The translations under genes were made by a program, and so were the position numbers. Shown here piece by piece: positions 10,494 through 21,703 of a stretch of 60,000 bases of DNA. Source of the DNA: Adiantum capillus-veneris (taxonomy: Eukaryota; Streptophyta; Polypodiopsida; Polypodiales; Pteridaceae); NCBI GenBank assembly GCA_014529385.2, contig CM043942.1:4616501-4676500 (forward strand), read 5' to 3'. Under the pieces are notes generated by a model. That model was given only the letters and a program-made list of their open reading frames with translations. It was not told the origin of the DNA and searched no databases. How positions within the stretch are numbered: the stretch's first letter is position 1; each line of letters starts with the position of its first letter.

Positions 10494-11455
10494 TAGTGTT
10501 CGACCTGCCCATCACCAAGCTCCCTACTATGACATGCTGCGACTAGATGCAAAGTTTAGAAGTGACACCCTTGCAGTTATTCAGTCACTTTACCCTGGAG
10601 CAGGTCCTAGTGGCGGGCACCTCCCAGTGCGACCATCAGAGTCCTATATGATATCCAATCCTGTTGCTCCACTCACTGATTATAGAAGCCCTCGCCTCAC
10701 AATGTCCATTTTGGGTCGGCAATTCTCAGGAGTGATAGTGGATGGTGGATCTGGCATCAACCTGATGCCCGAGTTCACTATGTTAGCTCTAGGTCTACAA
10801 CCTACTCGCCCTGCTCCCTTCACAGTTACATTGGCCGATCAACGAACAATCTACCCAGTGGGCATAGTGGACAATGTGCCTCTGCAGGTACAAGACTTTA
10901 CTTTTAACTTGGATTTTGTTGTGGTTCGTCTTCCCCAAGTTGAGGGCGGATTTCCTTTGCTCATTGGAAGACCATGGCTGCGACACACTAAAGCACTTCA
11001 TGATTGGGGAAACGACGCAATGTGGATACATGATTCTGGCTCCTCAATGCAACCCATTCTCTTAGAAGGTGGTATGGATCCGGTGGTGCAGCAAGTTTCT
11101 TTGTCAATGGAAACCAACCCTGCACAGGAACAACCTACTACACCTGAAGGGTCAAATGAAGATCTGTTGGAGTGGTTGGAGGCTACCAAATCTATGCCTT
11201 GTTATGGAGTCTCTATTCACTCTTTGCCTGGAAAAACACCCTCTTCAAATGATTCCACAGTAGCTAAATCTAATGTGCCACATGAGCCTATGAAGAAGCA
11301 TAGAAGAAGTAAGAAATCTCCTCTACAGGAGTTCACCCCCCCTCAAACATCAATCCCTTTGGTGTCTGCTTCTCCGACCAGAACAAAGCTCTCTTATGTG
11401 CCTAGCAAACTCCCTTCTCAGAGGCCGTCCTGCAAGATGAATTCCAATATCATGA
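10494..11455 (+). pseudogene. Gypsy-type aspartic protease fused behind copia gag
   Basis: Part of an ORF open from 10294 to 12078 (594 codons). From about 10500 it encodes a retropepsin of the plant gypsy type: VIVDGGSGINLMPE (a D-G-G-S variant of the D-S/T-G active site, near 10736), LADQRTIYPVGIV, then PLLIGRPWLRHTKALHDW near 10958. A basic stretch (KKHRRSKKS) and a hydrophobic segment (about 11434-11500, IMIVVLLMVAACSYLYL) follow before low-complexity proline. No RT is found. The N-terminal part of the same ORF is out-of-frame copia gag sequence, so the ORF as a whole is chimeric; I doubt the natural start. Confidence 0.65.
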
Positions 11456-11499
11456 TAGTTGTCTTGCTCATGGTAGCTGCCTGCTCTTACTTGTACCTA

Positions 11500-12098
11500 T
11501 CTACCCTTACCCCCTCGCCCTCCTCTCCATTGCCCAGCTCTTGCCCTATTCACCCCACTCCCTCCCTGCCCTCGCCTCCTTCCCTACCCCACCCCCCTTG
11601 TCTTTCCTCTCGCCCTCGCCCCCTTCCCTACCCTTCCCCTCCCCCCTCGCCCCTACCCTCCCCCCCCCCCCCCCCCACTCCCTCTCGTCCCTACCCTCCC
11701 CCCCCACTCCCTCTCGTCCCTACCCACCCCTCTCGCCCCTACCCTCCCCCCACTCCCTCTCGCCCCTGCCGTCCCCCTCTCGTCCCTACCCACCCCTCTC
11801 GCCCCTACCCACCCCCTCTCGTCCCTACCCACCCCTCTCGCCCCTACCCACTCCCTCTCGCCCCTACCCTCCCCCTCTCGTCCCTACCCACCCCTCTCGC
11901 CCCTACCCTCCCCCTCTCTACCTCTCGCCCCTACCCTCCCCCTCTCTACCTCTCGCCCCTACCCACCCCCTTACACACTCTCGCCCCTACCCTCCCCCTA
12001 CTCGCCCTAACCACCCCCTCTCTGCCCTCGCCCCTATCTAGCCTCCCAACCACACCTTTCCACCTCGCCCCTACCTAGTCTCTCCTCCCCCTCCCTCA
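11500..12098 (+). repeat. C-rich minisatellite
   Basis: About 600 bp of pyrimidine-rich DNA built from variable 18-19-bp units of the type CCCCTCTCGTCCCTACCCA, clearest from 11683 to 12060, with a 17-base C run at 11660-11676. The long Pro/Ser reading frames across it are by-products of composition. The G-rich strand could form quadruplexes. Confidence 0.9.
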
Positions 12099-12894
12099 CC
12101 CCTACCTAGCTACCTAGTGAGCATAATCTGTGGTGGAGCCAGTTGGAATTCTGGGACCATGCAATCATATTGGTTTGAAGCCTATTCAAAAGCTTAAGGC
12201 ATTAATTGTCAAGCAGGACAGTGTTTTACTCTGGCTGATGGTAATCCATCTTTTCGAGAGAGTGTTGTTGCAGAAAAGTATGGCAAGGTTCATCTGCAAC
12301 TGCAAGGCTATGCAATCATACATATTCAGTTCTTGCTTAGTTACAAGCTTAACGCAATCGCAATCAAAAAAGATGTACGGATGCAGTAGCTAGTGGTTTT
12401 CCTTCACAGTTTTTTCAGTATTCCTCTCACCGAGACGGTGAGCGGTCTTGTGGTGGGCAACCTGTAGCCTGCTACAGTGTCACTTCACAGGAAGGCAGAC
12501 AATTGGACAATTAGTATAGTTGGTCTAGGCTGTGTACAATTGGTCTAGGCTGTTTCACACTGGACGGACCCTCTGGGCTGGGAGTGACACGTGGCAGTGG
12601 CAGGGTACCGACGCTAGTGGACATCGTGGCTAGGTCACCACATGGCTGACATTTATGAGCCGTTGGTGGCCCTTTATGATGGTACATATGAGTAGTCGTG
12701 TTTTGGGGGCAGATCTATCTTATCTTGCACGTAGTCGTCTAGAGAGTCTTACATAGAGCACTGCTGCACCATCCCTGCACATCTAAGCCTCGACACCCCA
12801 TTTTGTACCTGTGAGTCCTGGGCTGGAGCGGAGTGTGCTGCCACGCCAGAGTCTGTACATGGTTCTTTGAGCTAGTCGAGTCCACATGTTCTGG
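12099..12894 (+). repeat. Palindrome left arm (796 bp)
   Basis: Reverse-complement partner of 13070-13865. Matched positions add to 25964 at the outer end, near 12135 and at the inner end near 12888, so the arms carry no net indel. Visible mismatches are few (for example TACTCTGG against TACTCGGG). It contains an 87-codon frame at 12130-12393 with no recognisable domain. Confidence 0.95.
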
Positions 12895-13069
12895 TCCCAC
12901 CGTGATCGCCAAAATGAGAGCACCTGTAGCGCGGATAATGTGTCGTGCCCTCTACAGTGTGGGTGTTCCCCAGTGCAATGTGCGTGACAATCTCACTCAA
13001 CAAACAGAAACTCTCTCAACAGAATGAAATACAAGAAACAATGGATAATAACAGAGACACAGCAGTAGA
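12895..13069. other. Palindrome spacer (175 bp)
   Basis: Unique sequence between the two arms. It contains nothing I recognise. In a transcript it would be the hairpin loop. Confidence 0.85.
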
Positions 13070-13865
13070 CCAGAACAGGTGGACTCGACTAACTCAAAGG
13101 ACCATGTACAGACTCTGGAGTGGCAGCACACTCAACCCCAGCCCAAGACTCACAGGTACAAAATAGGGTGTCGAGGCTCAGATGTGCATGGATGGTGTAG
13201 CAGTGCTCTGTGTAAGACTCTCTAGACGACTACGTGCAAGATAAGATAGAACTGCCCCCAAAACACGACTACTCATATGTACCATCATAAAGGGCCACCA
13301 ACGGCTCATAAATGTCAGCCATGTGGTGACCTAGCCACGATGTCCACTAGCGTCGGTACCCTGCCACTGCCACGTGTCACTCCCAGCCCAGAGGGTCCGT
13401 CCAGTGTGAAACAGCCTAGACCAATTGTACACAGCCTAGACCAACTGTACTAATTGTCCAATTGTCTACCTTCCTGTGAAGTGACACTGTAGCAGGCTAC
13501 AGGTTGCCCACCACAAGACCGCTCACCGTCTCGGTGAGAGGAATACTGAAAAAACTGTGAAGGAAAACCACTAGCTACTGCATCCGTACATCTTTTTTGA
13601 TTGCGATTGCGTTAAGCTTGTAACTAAGCAAGAACTGAATATGTATGATTGCATAGCCTTGCAGTTGCAGATGAACCTTGCCATACTTTTCTGCAACAAC
13701 ACTCTCTCGAAAAGATGGATTACCATCAGCCCGAGTAAAACACTGTCCTGCTTGACAATTAATGCCTTAAGCTTTTGAATAGGCTTCAAACCAATATGAT
13801 TGCATGGTCCCAGAATTCCAACTGGCTCCACCACAGATTATGCTCACTAGGTAGCTAGGTAGGGG
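13070..13865 (-). repeat. Palindrome right arm (796 bp)
   Basis: Near-identical reverse complement of 12099-12894, including the end of the C-rich satellite (CCCCTACCTAGCTACC). I found no convincing target-site duplication outside the arms, and the ends do not match a known terminal-inverted-repeat superfamily. The structure may be an inverted duplication rather than a transposon. Confidence 0.95.
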
Positions 13866-13940
13866 CACTAGCAGCATGCGCGATGGAAGGGGAGGCACCA
13901 CATTTTTTTAATAATTGTAAATCAACTATGAGCAAGCACG
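13866..13940. other. Unclassified spacer
   Basis: Short sequence between the palindrome and the SINE-like site. Nothing recognised. Confidence 0.6.
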
Positions 13941-14010
13941 GGAGCTCTCTTGATGAGTTGGCTTAGCTCATACTACATATTTGCAGCCTGCAGGTTGCGA
14001 GTTTGATGTA
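13941..14010 (+). repeat. SINE-like or tRNA-like promoter relic
   Basis: Pol III-type boxes in the right order: A-box-like TTGGCTTAGCTCA (about 13958) and B-box-like GGTTGCGAGTTTGATG (about 13993), 35 bp apart. This resembles the tRNA-derived head of plant SINEs. It does not fold as a full tRNA by eye, so a SINE relic is the better guess. Confidence 0.35.
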
Positions 14011-14184
14011 CGTGTGCTGCAAGTCCTCAATTTGGAAATAATATGCCAAGTGCAACCATAGAAGCAGAATCTTCAAAAGATTCTACTATTGAAGATTCTA
14101 CTAATAAAATCGAGCGACAATTCTTGCTTGCATATACATTTTTTCTCTTGTGGCCTATACGTGAAATTGTGAACTACGAACTGG
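14011..14184. other. Unclassified, short direct repeats
   Basis: No gene. Contains a small repeated motif (GATTCTACTATTGAAGATTCTACTA, given here as GATTCTACTA twice near 14077 and 14093). Confidence 0.6.
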
Positions 14185-14188
14185 GTGT

Positions 14189-14513
14189 GTGAGCTACGAG
14201 GTAGCAATGCGCACAGCAATTGCGTCGTCTACCTTGCAGCCGTTGCTGAACTGTTCCTGCCCTTCTGTTATCTCCTTCTCGAGGTCTCACCTTTTCTCGT
14301 GGAGCCCCCTCTTTTGGTGTACCTCATCATCCTTTTCTTCTGTGCGTGCTGTCCACCATGCAAGGCGCGGGAGGTCTCCTCGTACTACTGGCTCTCGGGC
14401 TTCAAGCATGGATGCCTCCTTTACACAGAAGCCTTCAACATCCAGACTTGTGCCCAACGCTCGGCGAACCCTGCTTGCAGAGCTTCAAGATATGAAGGAT
14501 GAGAAGAATATTG
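14189..14513 (+). other. Possible exon fragment ending at a splice donor
   Basis: An open frame with Ser/Arg-rich sequence followed by a heptad-like stretch (RRTLLAELQDMKDEKNI) ends at TTGGTAAGTG (GT at about 14513), a good plant splice donor. Acceptor-like TTTCTTGGCAG sites occur downstream at 14590 and 14677. I do not recognise a protein family and there is no support beyond the sequence, so it may be chance. Confidence 0.2.
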
Positions 14514-14523
14514 GTAAGTGTAC

Positions 14524-14692
14524 TGTATGCATAAAGTAGTATAGTGCACATGAATTACATTTTGGGGCTATGGTTATTCTTTCTTGGCAGTCTGATTGTG
14601 GCCGTGTATGCATAAAGTAGTATAGTGCGCATGACTTACATTTTGGGGCTATGGTTATTGTTATTCTTTCTTGGCAGTCTGATTTTGGCCGT
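14524..14692 (+). repeat. Two-copy tandem duplication (81-bp period)
   Basis: TGTATGCATAAAGTAG starts at 14524 and again at 14605. The second unit has a 6-bp insertion (GTTATT) before TCTTTCTTGGCAG. Both units are otherwise nearly identical, so the duplication is recent. Confidence 0.92.
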
Positions 14693-15039
14693 ACATGTAG
14701 TGCTTGTGGCATTGTAGGAGTGATGTCGTCAAAGTAATTGAAATTTAGTCTTATCTAGGTTGAGGTTTGATTAAACGAGCTCGGTTTGTCAGGCATATTA
14801 CAAGACATTGATTCCAAAGTCAAGAAGTAGATGGGAAGTGAAACATCAATTTTTTCAAGTCCAAGAAAAGGCACATGCTTGTGAAGATTTTGGAGAAACT
14901 TGAGGAGTAAACGGGTTGAGAGTTTTGGTAACTTGAGTTTTATGGATACCTACACACATTGCAGGTAACTATATGAGTAACCAAATGTTGGAAAAATGCC
15001 ATTTTATGGTTCACTCTTATATATGCCCTTTTTTTTTAC
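14693..15039. other. Unclassified, probably upstream part of LINE relic
   Basis: No open frame of note. It lies just upstream of recognisable LINE reverse-transcriptase sequence and may be its decayed 5' portion. Confidence 0.4.
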
Positions 15040-16355
15040 TATTGAGGATATATGAGGTGGGTTGGAAAAGTTGGCCATTCGCAAAGCGGGAGATCTTCAA
15101 GGTATCAAGCCGGAAATGATTAAATGAACGGGAGATTTTTCACATGAGTGGATGTGTGATATATTCAATCTTCGACTTCAACATGGTATGCCTTGTGATT
15201 GGAGTAGTAATTGGGTCAAGCCGTTGCATAAATGAGGGGATGCAAAGAATGTAATTAACTACCGAACTATAATGATTGAGTCTCTTATGGCAAAGTTGTT
15301 TGGGTGCATAATGGAGATAAAATTGAGTGATTGGGTTTAAGAGAATGGTAAGCATGCAAAGGACAAGGGAATTTTCGTGGACGTCATAGCACCATTGACC
15401 ATTTTGTTACTCTTCATGTTCTCATGGAAAATAGTTGGTTGAAAGGCAAGCGATTGTATTGTTGCTTTGTGGACTTTAAGAAAGCCTTCATATAATTCCA
15501 CGTAACAATTTGTAGAGAAGGATGGAAGAATTCCAAGTGCCAATTTGAGTTTATGCTTGCGATTTCTCGAATCCATGAGAAGGGGATGTGTCAATTACGC
15601 ATGGGAAGATGAATTTCTGAAATTTTTGCAAGCACTATTGGGATTAACAAGGATGTCTGTTGTGATCAACTCTCTTTGGTCTATGCATCGATCAATCGAA
15701 ACAAATGGTATTTGATTTTATGCAAGAAGAAGACATTGAAGAGGCCACTATTTGCAATGGGGTAATCGTACTTTTGTTGTATGCGGATGATGTAGTGCTT
15801 TTAGCACACAATTTGGAGGATGTACAAAAGCTTATGGTTGTTCTTGAGAACTTTTGCTCGCATAATGGGTTGATTGTGAATGAATCCAAAACAAAGGTTA
15901 TGCTTGTGAAAACAAACCATAAGGGGAAGCCATGCATTGTATACAACAATGAGACCCTTGTAGTTGTTGAGAGCTTTAAGTACCTTGATCTTGAGGTTGC
16001 GGCCAATCACAAGTGGCATGAATGTGCTATGCATTGTTTGGAAGCCAGAAAGAGAGCATATTATGCATTTGAGAACATGTGTAATGCGGAAAAGATGAAG
16101 TGTTGGGTTCTCAAGAAGTACCTTTTGGGCACACTGGTGACACCAATTCTTCTTTATGGAGTTGAAGTGTGGGACGGGAGTATCTCAAAATCTACTTGGA
16201 GAGAGTTTGAGAATATCCAAAAGCGTTTTCTTACAAACTTTCTCCAAGTTAAGACACTAACACCATATATGCTCCTACTTCTTAAGTTAGGATCTCTTCC
16301 AATTGAGGTTATGAGCATGAAAAGGGTTGTGGAGTACACGATAAAGATGCGTTAA
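15040..16355 (+). pseudogene. LINE-type reverse transcriptase relic
   Basis: Fragments of a non-LTR reverse transcriptase in several frames: KAGDLQGIKPEMIK (about 15095), VINYRTIMIESLMAKLFG (about 15252), CCFVDFKKAF (about 15462), then a 216-codon open stretch at 15705-16355 with the catalytic LLYADDVVLLAH (YADD, about 15777) and the thumb/connection region (ESFKYLDLEVAANHKWHECA, later GVEVWDGS). Multiple stops and frameshifts lie before 15705. No endonuclease ORF or poly(A) tail was found. The open C-terminal 650 bp is notable in so decayed a copy but probably fortuitous. LINE superfamily is clear; the clade is not. Confidence 0.85.
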
Positions 16356-16514
16356 AACCCTCCACATCCACTTTCTACAATTGCATGGGAGCAAGCAAAA
16401 AAGTTCAAAAGACGCATAAAAGCAAGATCTTGAGCATGTGATGGATGCAAGATATAAGAAGTGGTTTGGAAGATGAGATGCATTACACTTGCTAGATGAT
16501 GCCTCAATAGATTC
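16356..16514. other. Tail of LINE relic
   Basis: Still appears LINE-derived. It ends where the G1 LTR begins at 16515. Confidence 0.45.
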
Positions 16515-16679
16515 TGTAAGGTGCAGCGGAAGTGAATGTTGATAGTGCTCAGGATGAGTGCTCCCAATTCTGCTCAAGGGTTCCTTTTACTTATGGAAGG
16601 AAGAGCCTTCCGTTCTTCTTAGAGAGAGACTGCAAGCGCAATGATCACAAACAAAGTGAATGCTACTGTGAATGAAAGT

Positions 16680-16729
<50 letters not shown>

Positions 16730-17714
16730 CGACAACGGTTCTCAAACTCCCCTTCAAGGGTCCCCCTCTCTATGGCGAGAGAGGTCTATGCTATAGATTG
16801 CACAAATCTGCTATAATAGTCTAGATGCTGTGAACTTGATGATGACAATGTCAACAACGATGGAGACTATGGCGATGGTGTCATCGTCAAGTTTGAGATC
16901 TGCGACGATGGCGATGAAGGTGTTGTCGTCAAGATAGGGAACTGCGATGACAATGACGAAGGTGTCATCGTCAAGATAAGAACTGCGATGATGATGATGA
17001 TTTCGATGACAACGATGGCGTCAACGACGACGGCGTTAAGGTTGAAAACTGAAAACGCTAGATGCTCTGCTGGGGATCTGCTGCTGTGGCGGTACTGCGG
17101 CTTGGATTTGTAACCGCTTCGGCGGGCTAGGGTTGAAATTTGAAAACGCTGGGTTGGTTTGGTGCTAGATGGGGAATTTGGCGAGGATCTGCAACCGGGT
17201 GAGAGTGGGTTCTCGCGAGGCTAAGGCTGAAAATTGAAAGCGCTGGTGGTAGTGGCTCAAAACGCTGATTTCTTGAGGCTGAAAACACTGGTTTCTTCTT
17301 CTTGAGAAAACGCTAGGGCTCCTACTGAGGTGCTACCTGATTGCTGGGTGCCTGCCTTCTTGTGTTCCTGCTTCTTCTATTTCTATTGAGTGCCCACTAG
17401 GTTTCTTTTACAATTCCTTAGCAATTTGCCTACCTACTTTTCCAACGAAAGTTACTTATTAATAGATAAGTGAAAAATGTGTACTTTGGCAAAAAGGGTT
17501 CTATGCTATGGAAAATGCTCATGATGGGTACTGAATGTCATGCTAATGATCTTGCTGTGTGCAATCAGAGGATATGCAACTATTCTAAGTGCCTGGATAA
17601 GCACGGCCTGCGCATAGGCTCATAAGGGTGCCAGAACACTTCCTAGGCTAACCTGAACCCTAAAAGTAGGAACAGCTTGTCCACGTACACATAGGGTTAG
17701 ATGTGCACGTGACA
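16515..17714 (-). repeat. G1 3' LTR (G family)
   Basis: 1200-bp LTR. On the plus strand it starts TGTAAGGTGCAGCGGAAG and ends GTGCACGTGACA. It is adjacent to a PPT and minus-strand coding sequence, so it is the element's 3' LTR. It contains a GA microsatellite (16683-16726), a GAT/GTC-rich block (16840-17040) and several AAAACGCT motifs. It is most like G4 (49959-51030). Confidence 0.9.
16683..16726 (+). repeat. GA microsatellite in G1 LTR
   Basis: About 22 GA units inside the LTR. A similar run lies at the same place in G4 (50109-50154). Confidence 0.95.
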
Positions 17715-18895
17715 TTCCCTCCTTTTTAAAGTGAGGTACTAGTACCGAGCTGTATGGCGTCGAGGAAGTGCGCCAACAACTCCTGGAATCCTGCGAAGAA
17801 CGCTTTGCCGACCCATTTTGATGCGTGGGTCGTGTGATACTTGAACTTCAATGCTTGCTTCTTTGGGCTGCACCGAAAGCGACAAGATGATCTGTTGCGG
17901 CTTCAATGCTCCAACTTTGGCTATGGTCATGGATCCACCTTCTTCAGAATCTCCGAGGAGGAAAATTCCTGAAACCACTTTCAACACAAAATCATAAACA
18001 TACCCATTTTATGTAGAGTAACTGGAAAGATACTATTCTTCCTAAATGATTGTGCATGCAATGCAGATGAACAAAGTGACGGAGTGCCAAACCGTTCACC
18101 AAACACACGCAAAAAGTGGGATCGAAACTTGACTTTCCGAACTAAACCTATCAATTGTGGCAAATCACAACGGAAATGCCGATGCTTGATGGACAATCTG
18201 CTCTTTCTGAGACTGTGTCATGCCAAGGAAGAAACATGTAAAAGCCATTGACAAAACAGATAATCGGGAAACAATGTGAATTTCTCGAATGCAAACTTTT
18301 TTTCTTTTCGAGAGTGATCCGTATACATCCGTGCTCATCCGTGAGTGAATCATGTGCATCGTACAATACGGCATGTCTGTGAAAAGGGAACACATAAAGA
18401 CGGTGACAAAAATACAAGAAACCGTCATGAATGAGAAACTCGAACAATGCGTGCTGACTAATCATGCGAACACTCAATGCTTCATGAGTGGGTTCTTTGG
18501 ACCTCGACTCGAGAGTTAAGATCGGTCGTGCGTGACTGATCGTATCTGCAATGAGGTTAGCTTCACTAGAAAAATCATCATCTAAACCATCATCCTTGCG
18601 AACAATCACATCTCTATCATTGAAAAAATGTGTATCGTGCTTCAGAGAAGAAAGGACTGAGAGAGTCTCCTTCTCATGTTTTTTTTCAAGCTTGGGCTTT
18701 AAAGCGAGCGTATTGTCTGCCCAATCAATGAGAGGGTTATGTTCACAAAACCTCGAATGTCCAAAATCATATCACATTCTGAGAGAGGAGACGCAACAAA
18801 TCTTCTACGGAAGGAAGCTTGTTGAAGAGTGAATAACACATCAAGGCACTCTCGTGTAACGTCTCTAGAGAGTCCATACCGGGAGCGAAGCCCGA
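17715..18895 (-). pseudogene. G1 internal region: protease remnant and C-terminal region
   Basis: Minus-strand coding sequence in pieces (18895 down to about 17739). It includes the end of the protease (CDMILDIRGF), the acidic linker, a decayed integrase zinc-finger-like block (LYDAHDSLTDEHGCIRI), the LPWHDTVSERA block, and the conserved C-terminal region with CSSALHAQSFRKN. Several frameshifts break it. The 5' part of G1 (Gag, 5' LTR) is missing beyond the Copia-2 insertion at 18896. See G2 for the full gene order. Confidence 0.75.
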
Positions 18896-19122
18896 TGTTA
18901 CCATATACATGTGGTAGTGATGTGTGTGAACACACTAGGACCGCCGGGGCTTTTTTTCCCTCTTTAGGAGGTTTTTCCCCCCGTGCATTGTATATACGCT
19001 CATCACTCTAGGGCTATCTATCTTTCCATTGCATACTAAGTAACACACTCTCTATTGTGTGCTTTGAGCTTCCTTCGTCTTCTCCAAGCTGTGTGCGTTT
19101 CTCTGAAACCCTAATTCCAACA
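18896..19122 (+). repeat. Copia-2 5' LTR
   Basis: 227 bp, TGTTACCATA to TTCCAACA, the same length as the Copia-1 LTRs. A TATA-like core is in GTATATACGC near 18991. Confidence 0.93.
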
Positions 19123-19124
19123 AT

Positions 19125-19136
19125 TGGTATCAGAGC
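19125..19136 (+). other. Copia-2 primer-binding site (tRNA-iMet)
   Basis: TGGTATCAGAGC two bases after the LTR, identical in position to Copia-1. Confidence 0.95.
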
Positions 19137-19413
19137 AAGTTGCGTCCTCCCGGGCTCAGTCACCATTAGCTCCAGTACACGCCTGCTCACTTTCTCCGAT
19201 TTCAGTGAGATTCGGGCTAATTTCGGCTTCCGTTTCCACTACAGGCAGGTCTGCACACGCAGTTTCGTCATTTTGTGCAAAATTTCTATCAGTGCCGTTT
19301 TCTGCATAACAGGTGCCTTATAGTCTTCTACGGTTTGTGCTATATAGCACGTGTTGTTCCCGCTTCGTTTCTCCTATTTTTGGGCAGTTTTCACATCATG
19401 TGCAGCATTTACC

Positions 19414-21703
19414 ATGGCTGACAACAACAACACAGATGTGTTCAAGATGTTTGCTGTCGAGGACAGGTTGGATGGGGACAATTACCCTTTGTGGGCTTAT
19501 ATGATGCAACACGTTCTTGTGTCAAAGGGGGTTTGGAATATTGTGCAGGGCATTGATGTACCTCCTGGTTCTGAGGATGTAGGCGATGTTGAGGATGTTG
19601 CAGGTCTTGCTGCAAGGATTGCAGCTATTAAAGTTGTTTTGCCTACGACAGAACAAGCTCGTTGGGATGTAAAGGATGCACAGGCTCATGCATTGATTGC
19701 GTTGTCTGTGAAGCACATCATTGTTCCTCACATCCGTTCAGCAAAATCTGCAAAACAGGCTTAGGATATTTTGGTTGGTCTTTATGCAAGCTGCAATGAG
19801 GCTAAAATTGCTTTGCTGCGTAAAGAGCTGGAGTCGAAGATTATGCATGAGGAAGATGATATGGACACTTTCCTTGCTAGTGTCAAGGATATCAATGAGC
19901 AACTTATTTCTGCAGGTGAAGTCATTTCAGACAGTTCCCTTGTGCAGACTGTTCTTGATGCCTCACCAGATTCTTACCAGACTTTTGCTAGTACTTGGAG
20001 AGACTTATGACCCAAGGAAATCCAAAAGTTGTCAAGTTTGATGCATTATGCACATTGCTGTTGCAAGTGTCACTTTCCAGAAAAAACAGGACTAGACAGC
20101 GTGCAGTTGAATAGGCTTTTATTTCTCAAAGAAAGGGTGGTAACAGCAATACAGCCACTTGTTATGGTTCTGCTGCGAGTGGCAAAACTTCTGTTCCTAA
20201 TGCTTCTACTGGCTTCATCTGGCAATTCTGGTGATAAGGGCAAAAAGAAGATGCGTTGCCATTACTGTAAAGCTAGTGATCTCTTGATCAAGCAGTGTCC
20301 TAAGTTGAAGGCCAAAGAGGCTAAGAAGAAAGAATGTGGTTCCATTGCAAATGCTGGTTCCACTACAAATGCAGCCATTGTTGAGTCTTCTATGAAAGGA
20401 GACTGTGATGTTGATGTCGATGCAGAATGGGCTTTTAGCGCAGAGTGCACTTACAATCTTGCTGTCCATGATGCATGCTTGTCAGTGTTGCAGGTTCACA
20501 TGCGTGGTATTTCGACAGTGGTGCTACAAAGCACATTACCTCACATCGTGAATTGTTCACGTCTCTCGAGTTTGTCTCTCATGGGAATTCAGTCACTTGT
20601 GTCAACAATGCCTCTTATCCGGTTCAGGGAGTTGGAAAGATTGTGCTTACTGCTGCAAATGGCAGTTCCTTCACACTTGTTGATGCACTTTATGTACCTG
20701 GGATCAAGAAGAATCTCTTGTCTGTATGTGCACTTGCTAGACTTGGACTTGTAGTCAAATTTTTGTGGATGACAGATGTACAGTTCATGATCTTAGTTTT
20801 GGTGATGAGGTTGTTGCATCTGGCCTTTTGTGTCGTGGGCTGTATAAGCTCACTTTGTATGACAAGTGGGACAAAATTTTACAAATGCTGTTGCAGATTC
20901 AAGGGCTATTTCAGATGCAAAACTTTGGCATGCACGTTTTGGTCATCTGAATTTTTCCAATTTGCTGCGTTTGCAGAAATCTGATATGGTTGCTTCTTTG
21001 CCGCCTCTTGAAGCACCTGTCAAACATGTTTGTGAAGGTTGTATTTTGGGTAAGATGCAGTGTTCTAAGTTTCCAAAGGATGGTTCAGTTCGGGCCACAT
21101 ACAGGTTGTAGCTTGTGCATAGTGATGTTTGTGGACCCATGCAAACTCCGTCCTTGGGCAATTACCTGTACTTCGTGACTTTCGTTGATGATTACTCTAG
21201 GCATACATGGGTATTTCGGCTTAAAGCGAAGTCCGAAGTTTTTATGTGCTTCAAACAATTTCTGGCTATGGCTGAAAATGTATCGAAATGTACTATGGAC
21301 ACCGTCCGTTCCGATCGAGGGGGGGAGTATATGTGTCATGAATTTAATGCATTTCTGGCTAGTCGTGGGATAAAACACCAATGTACAGTGTCTTATACAC
21401 CTTAGCAAAATGGTGTTGCTGAGAGAAAAAACAGGTCACTTACGGAAATGGCATGATGTATGGCTAAAAGTCAAGCTTTGCCACATTCTTTTTGGCTTGA
21501 GGCCATCATGTGTGCCACTTATGTACTAAACAGGCGTCCTACAAAAGCTTTGCAGTCTATTTCTCCATATGAAGAAGCCTTCTATTGAGCACATGCGTGT
21601 TTTTTAATGTTTGGCATATGCTTTGGTGTCACAAACACAGCGCAGAAAATTGGATGATAAGGCTGTCAAATGTATTTTTGTTGGTTACAGTGTTGAAAGC
21701 AAA
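19414..21703 (+). pseudogene. Copia-2 gag-pol, decayed
   Basis: Starts with the same Met as Copia-1 (MADNNNTDVF, 19414). Breaks include TAG for TGG at 19762-19764 in gag, a 2-base insertion near 20000, a frameshift around the zinc knuckle (still readable as CHYCKASDLLIKQC), frameshifts across protease (WYFDSGATKHI at about 20502), TAG for CAG near 21110 and again near 21404, and further breaks after the integrase. Integrase motifs (HSDVCGPM, FVDDYSR) remain legible. Several stops are C-to-T type changes at CAG or TGG codons. It is non-functional. Confidence 0.93.

Larger units (their letters stand above)
18896..21703 (+). mobile_element. Copia-2, truncated Ty1/copia element
   Basis: Same family as Copia-1 but on the plus strand, inserted into G1. 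It keeps the 5' LTR, PBS, leader, gag, protease and integrase. It ends abruptly at about 21703, inside the region just after the integrase, where G2 LTR sequence begins. RT, RNase H and the 3' LTR are absent. Confidence 0.93.

Noticed and set aside
11541-12078. Proline/serine-rich protein
   Set aside because: It results from a C-rich minisatellite, open in two frames at once.
12130-12393. 87-codon frame present twice (12130-12393 and 13571-13834) as a gene pair
   Set aside because: It is duplicated only because both lie in the palindrome arms. It has no recognisable domain and no sign of selection.
12099-13865. Foldback or MULE transposon
   Set aside because: No matching flanking duplication of any usual size was found, and the arms run into the neighbouring satellite.
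13941-14010. Functional tRNA gene
   Set aside because: A- and B-box-like motifs are present, but I could not fold a complete cloverleaf with acceptor pairing.
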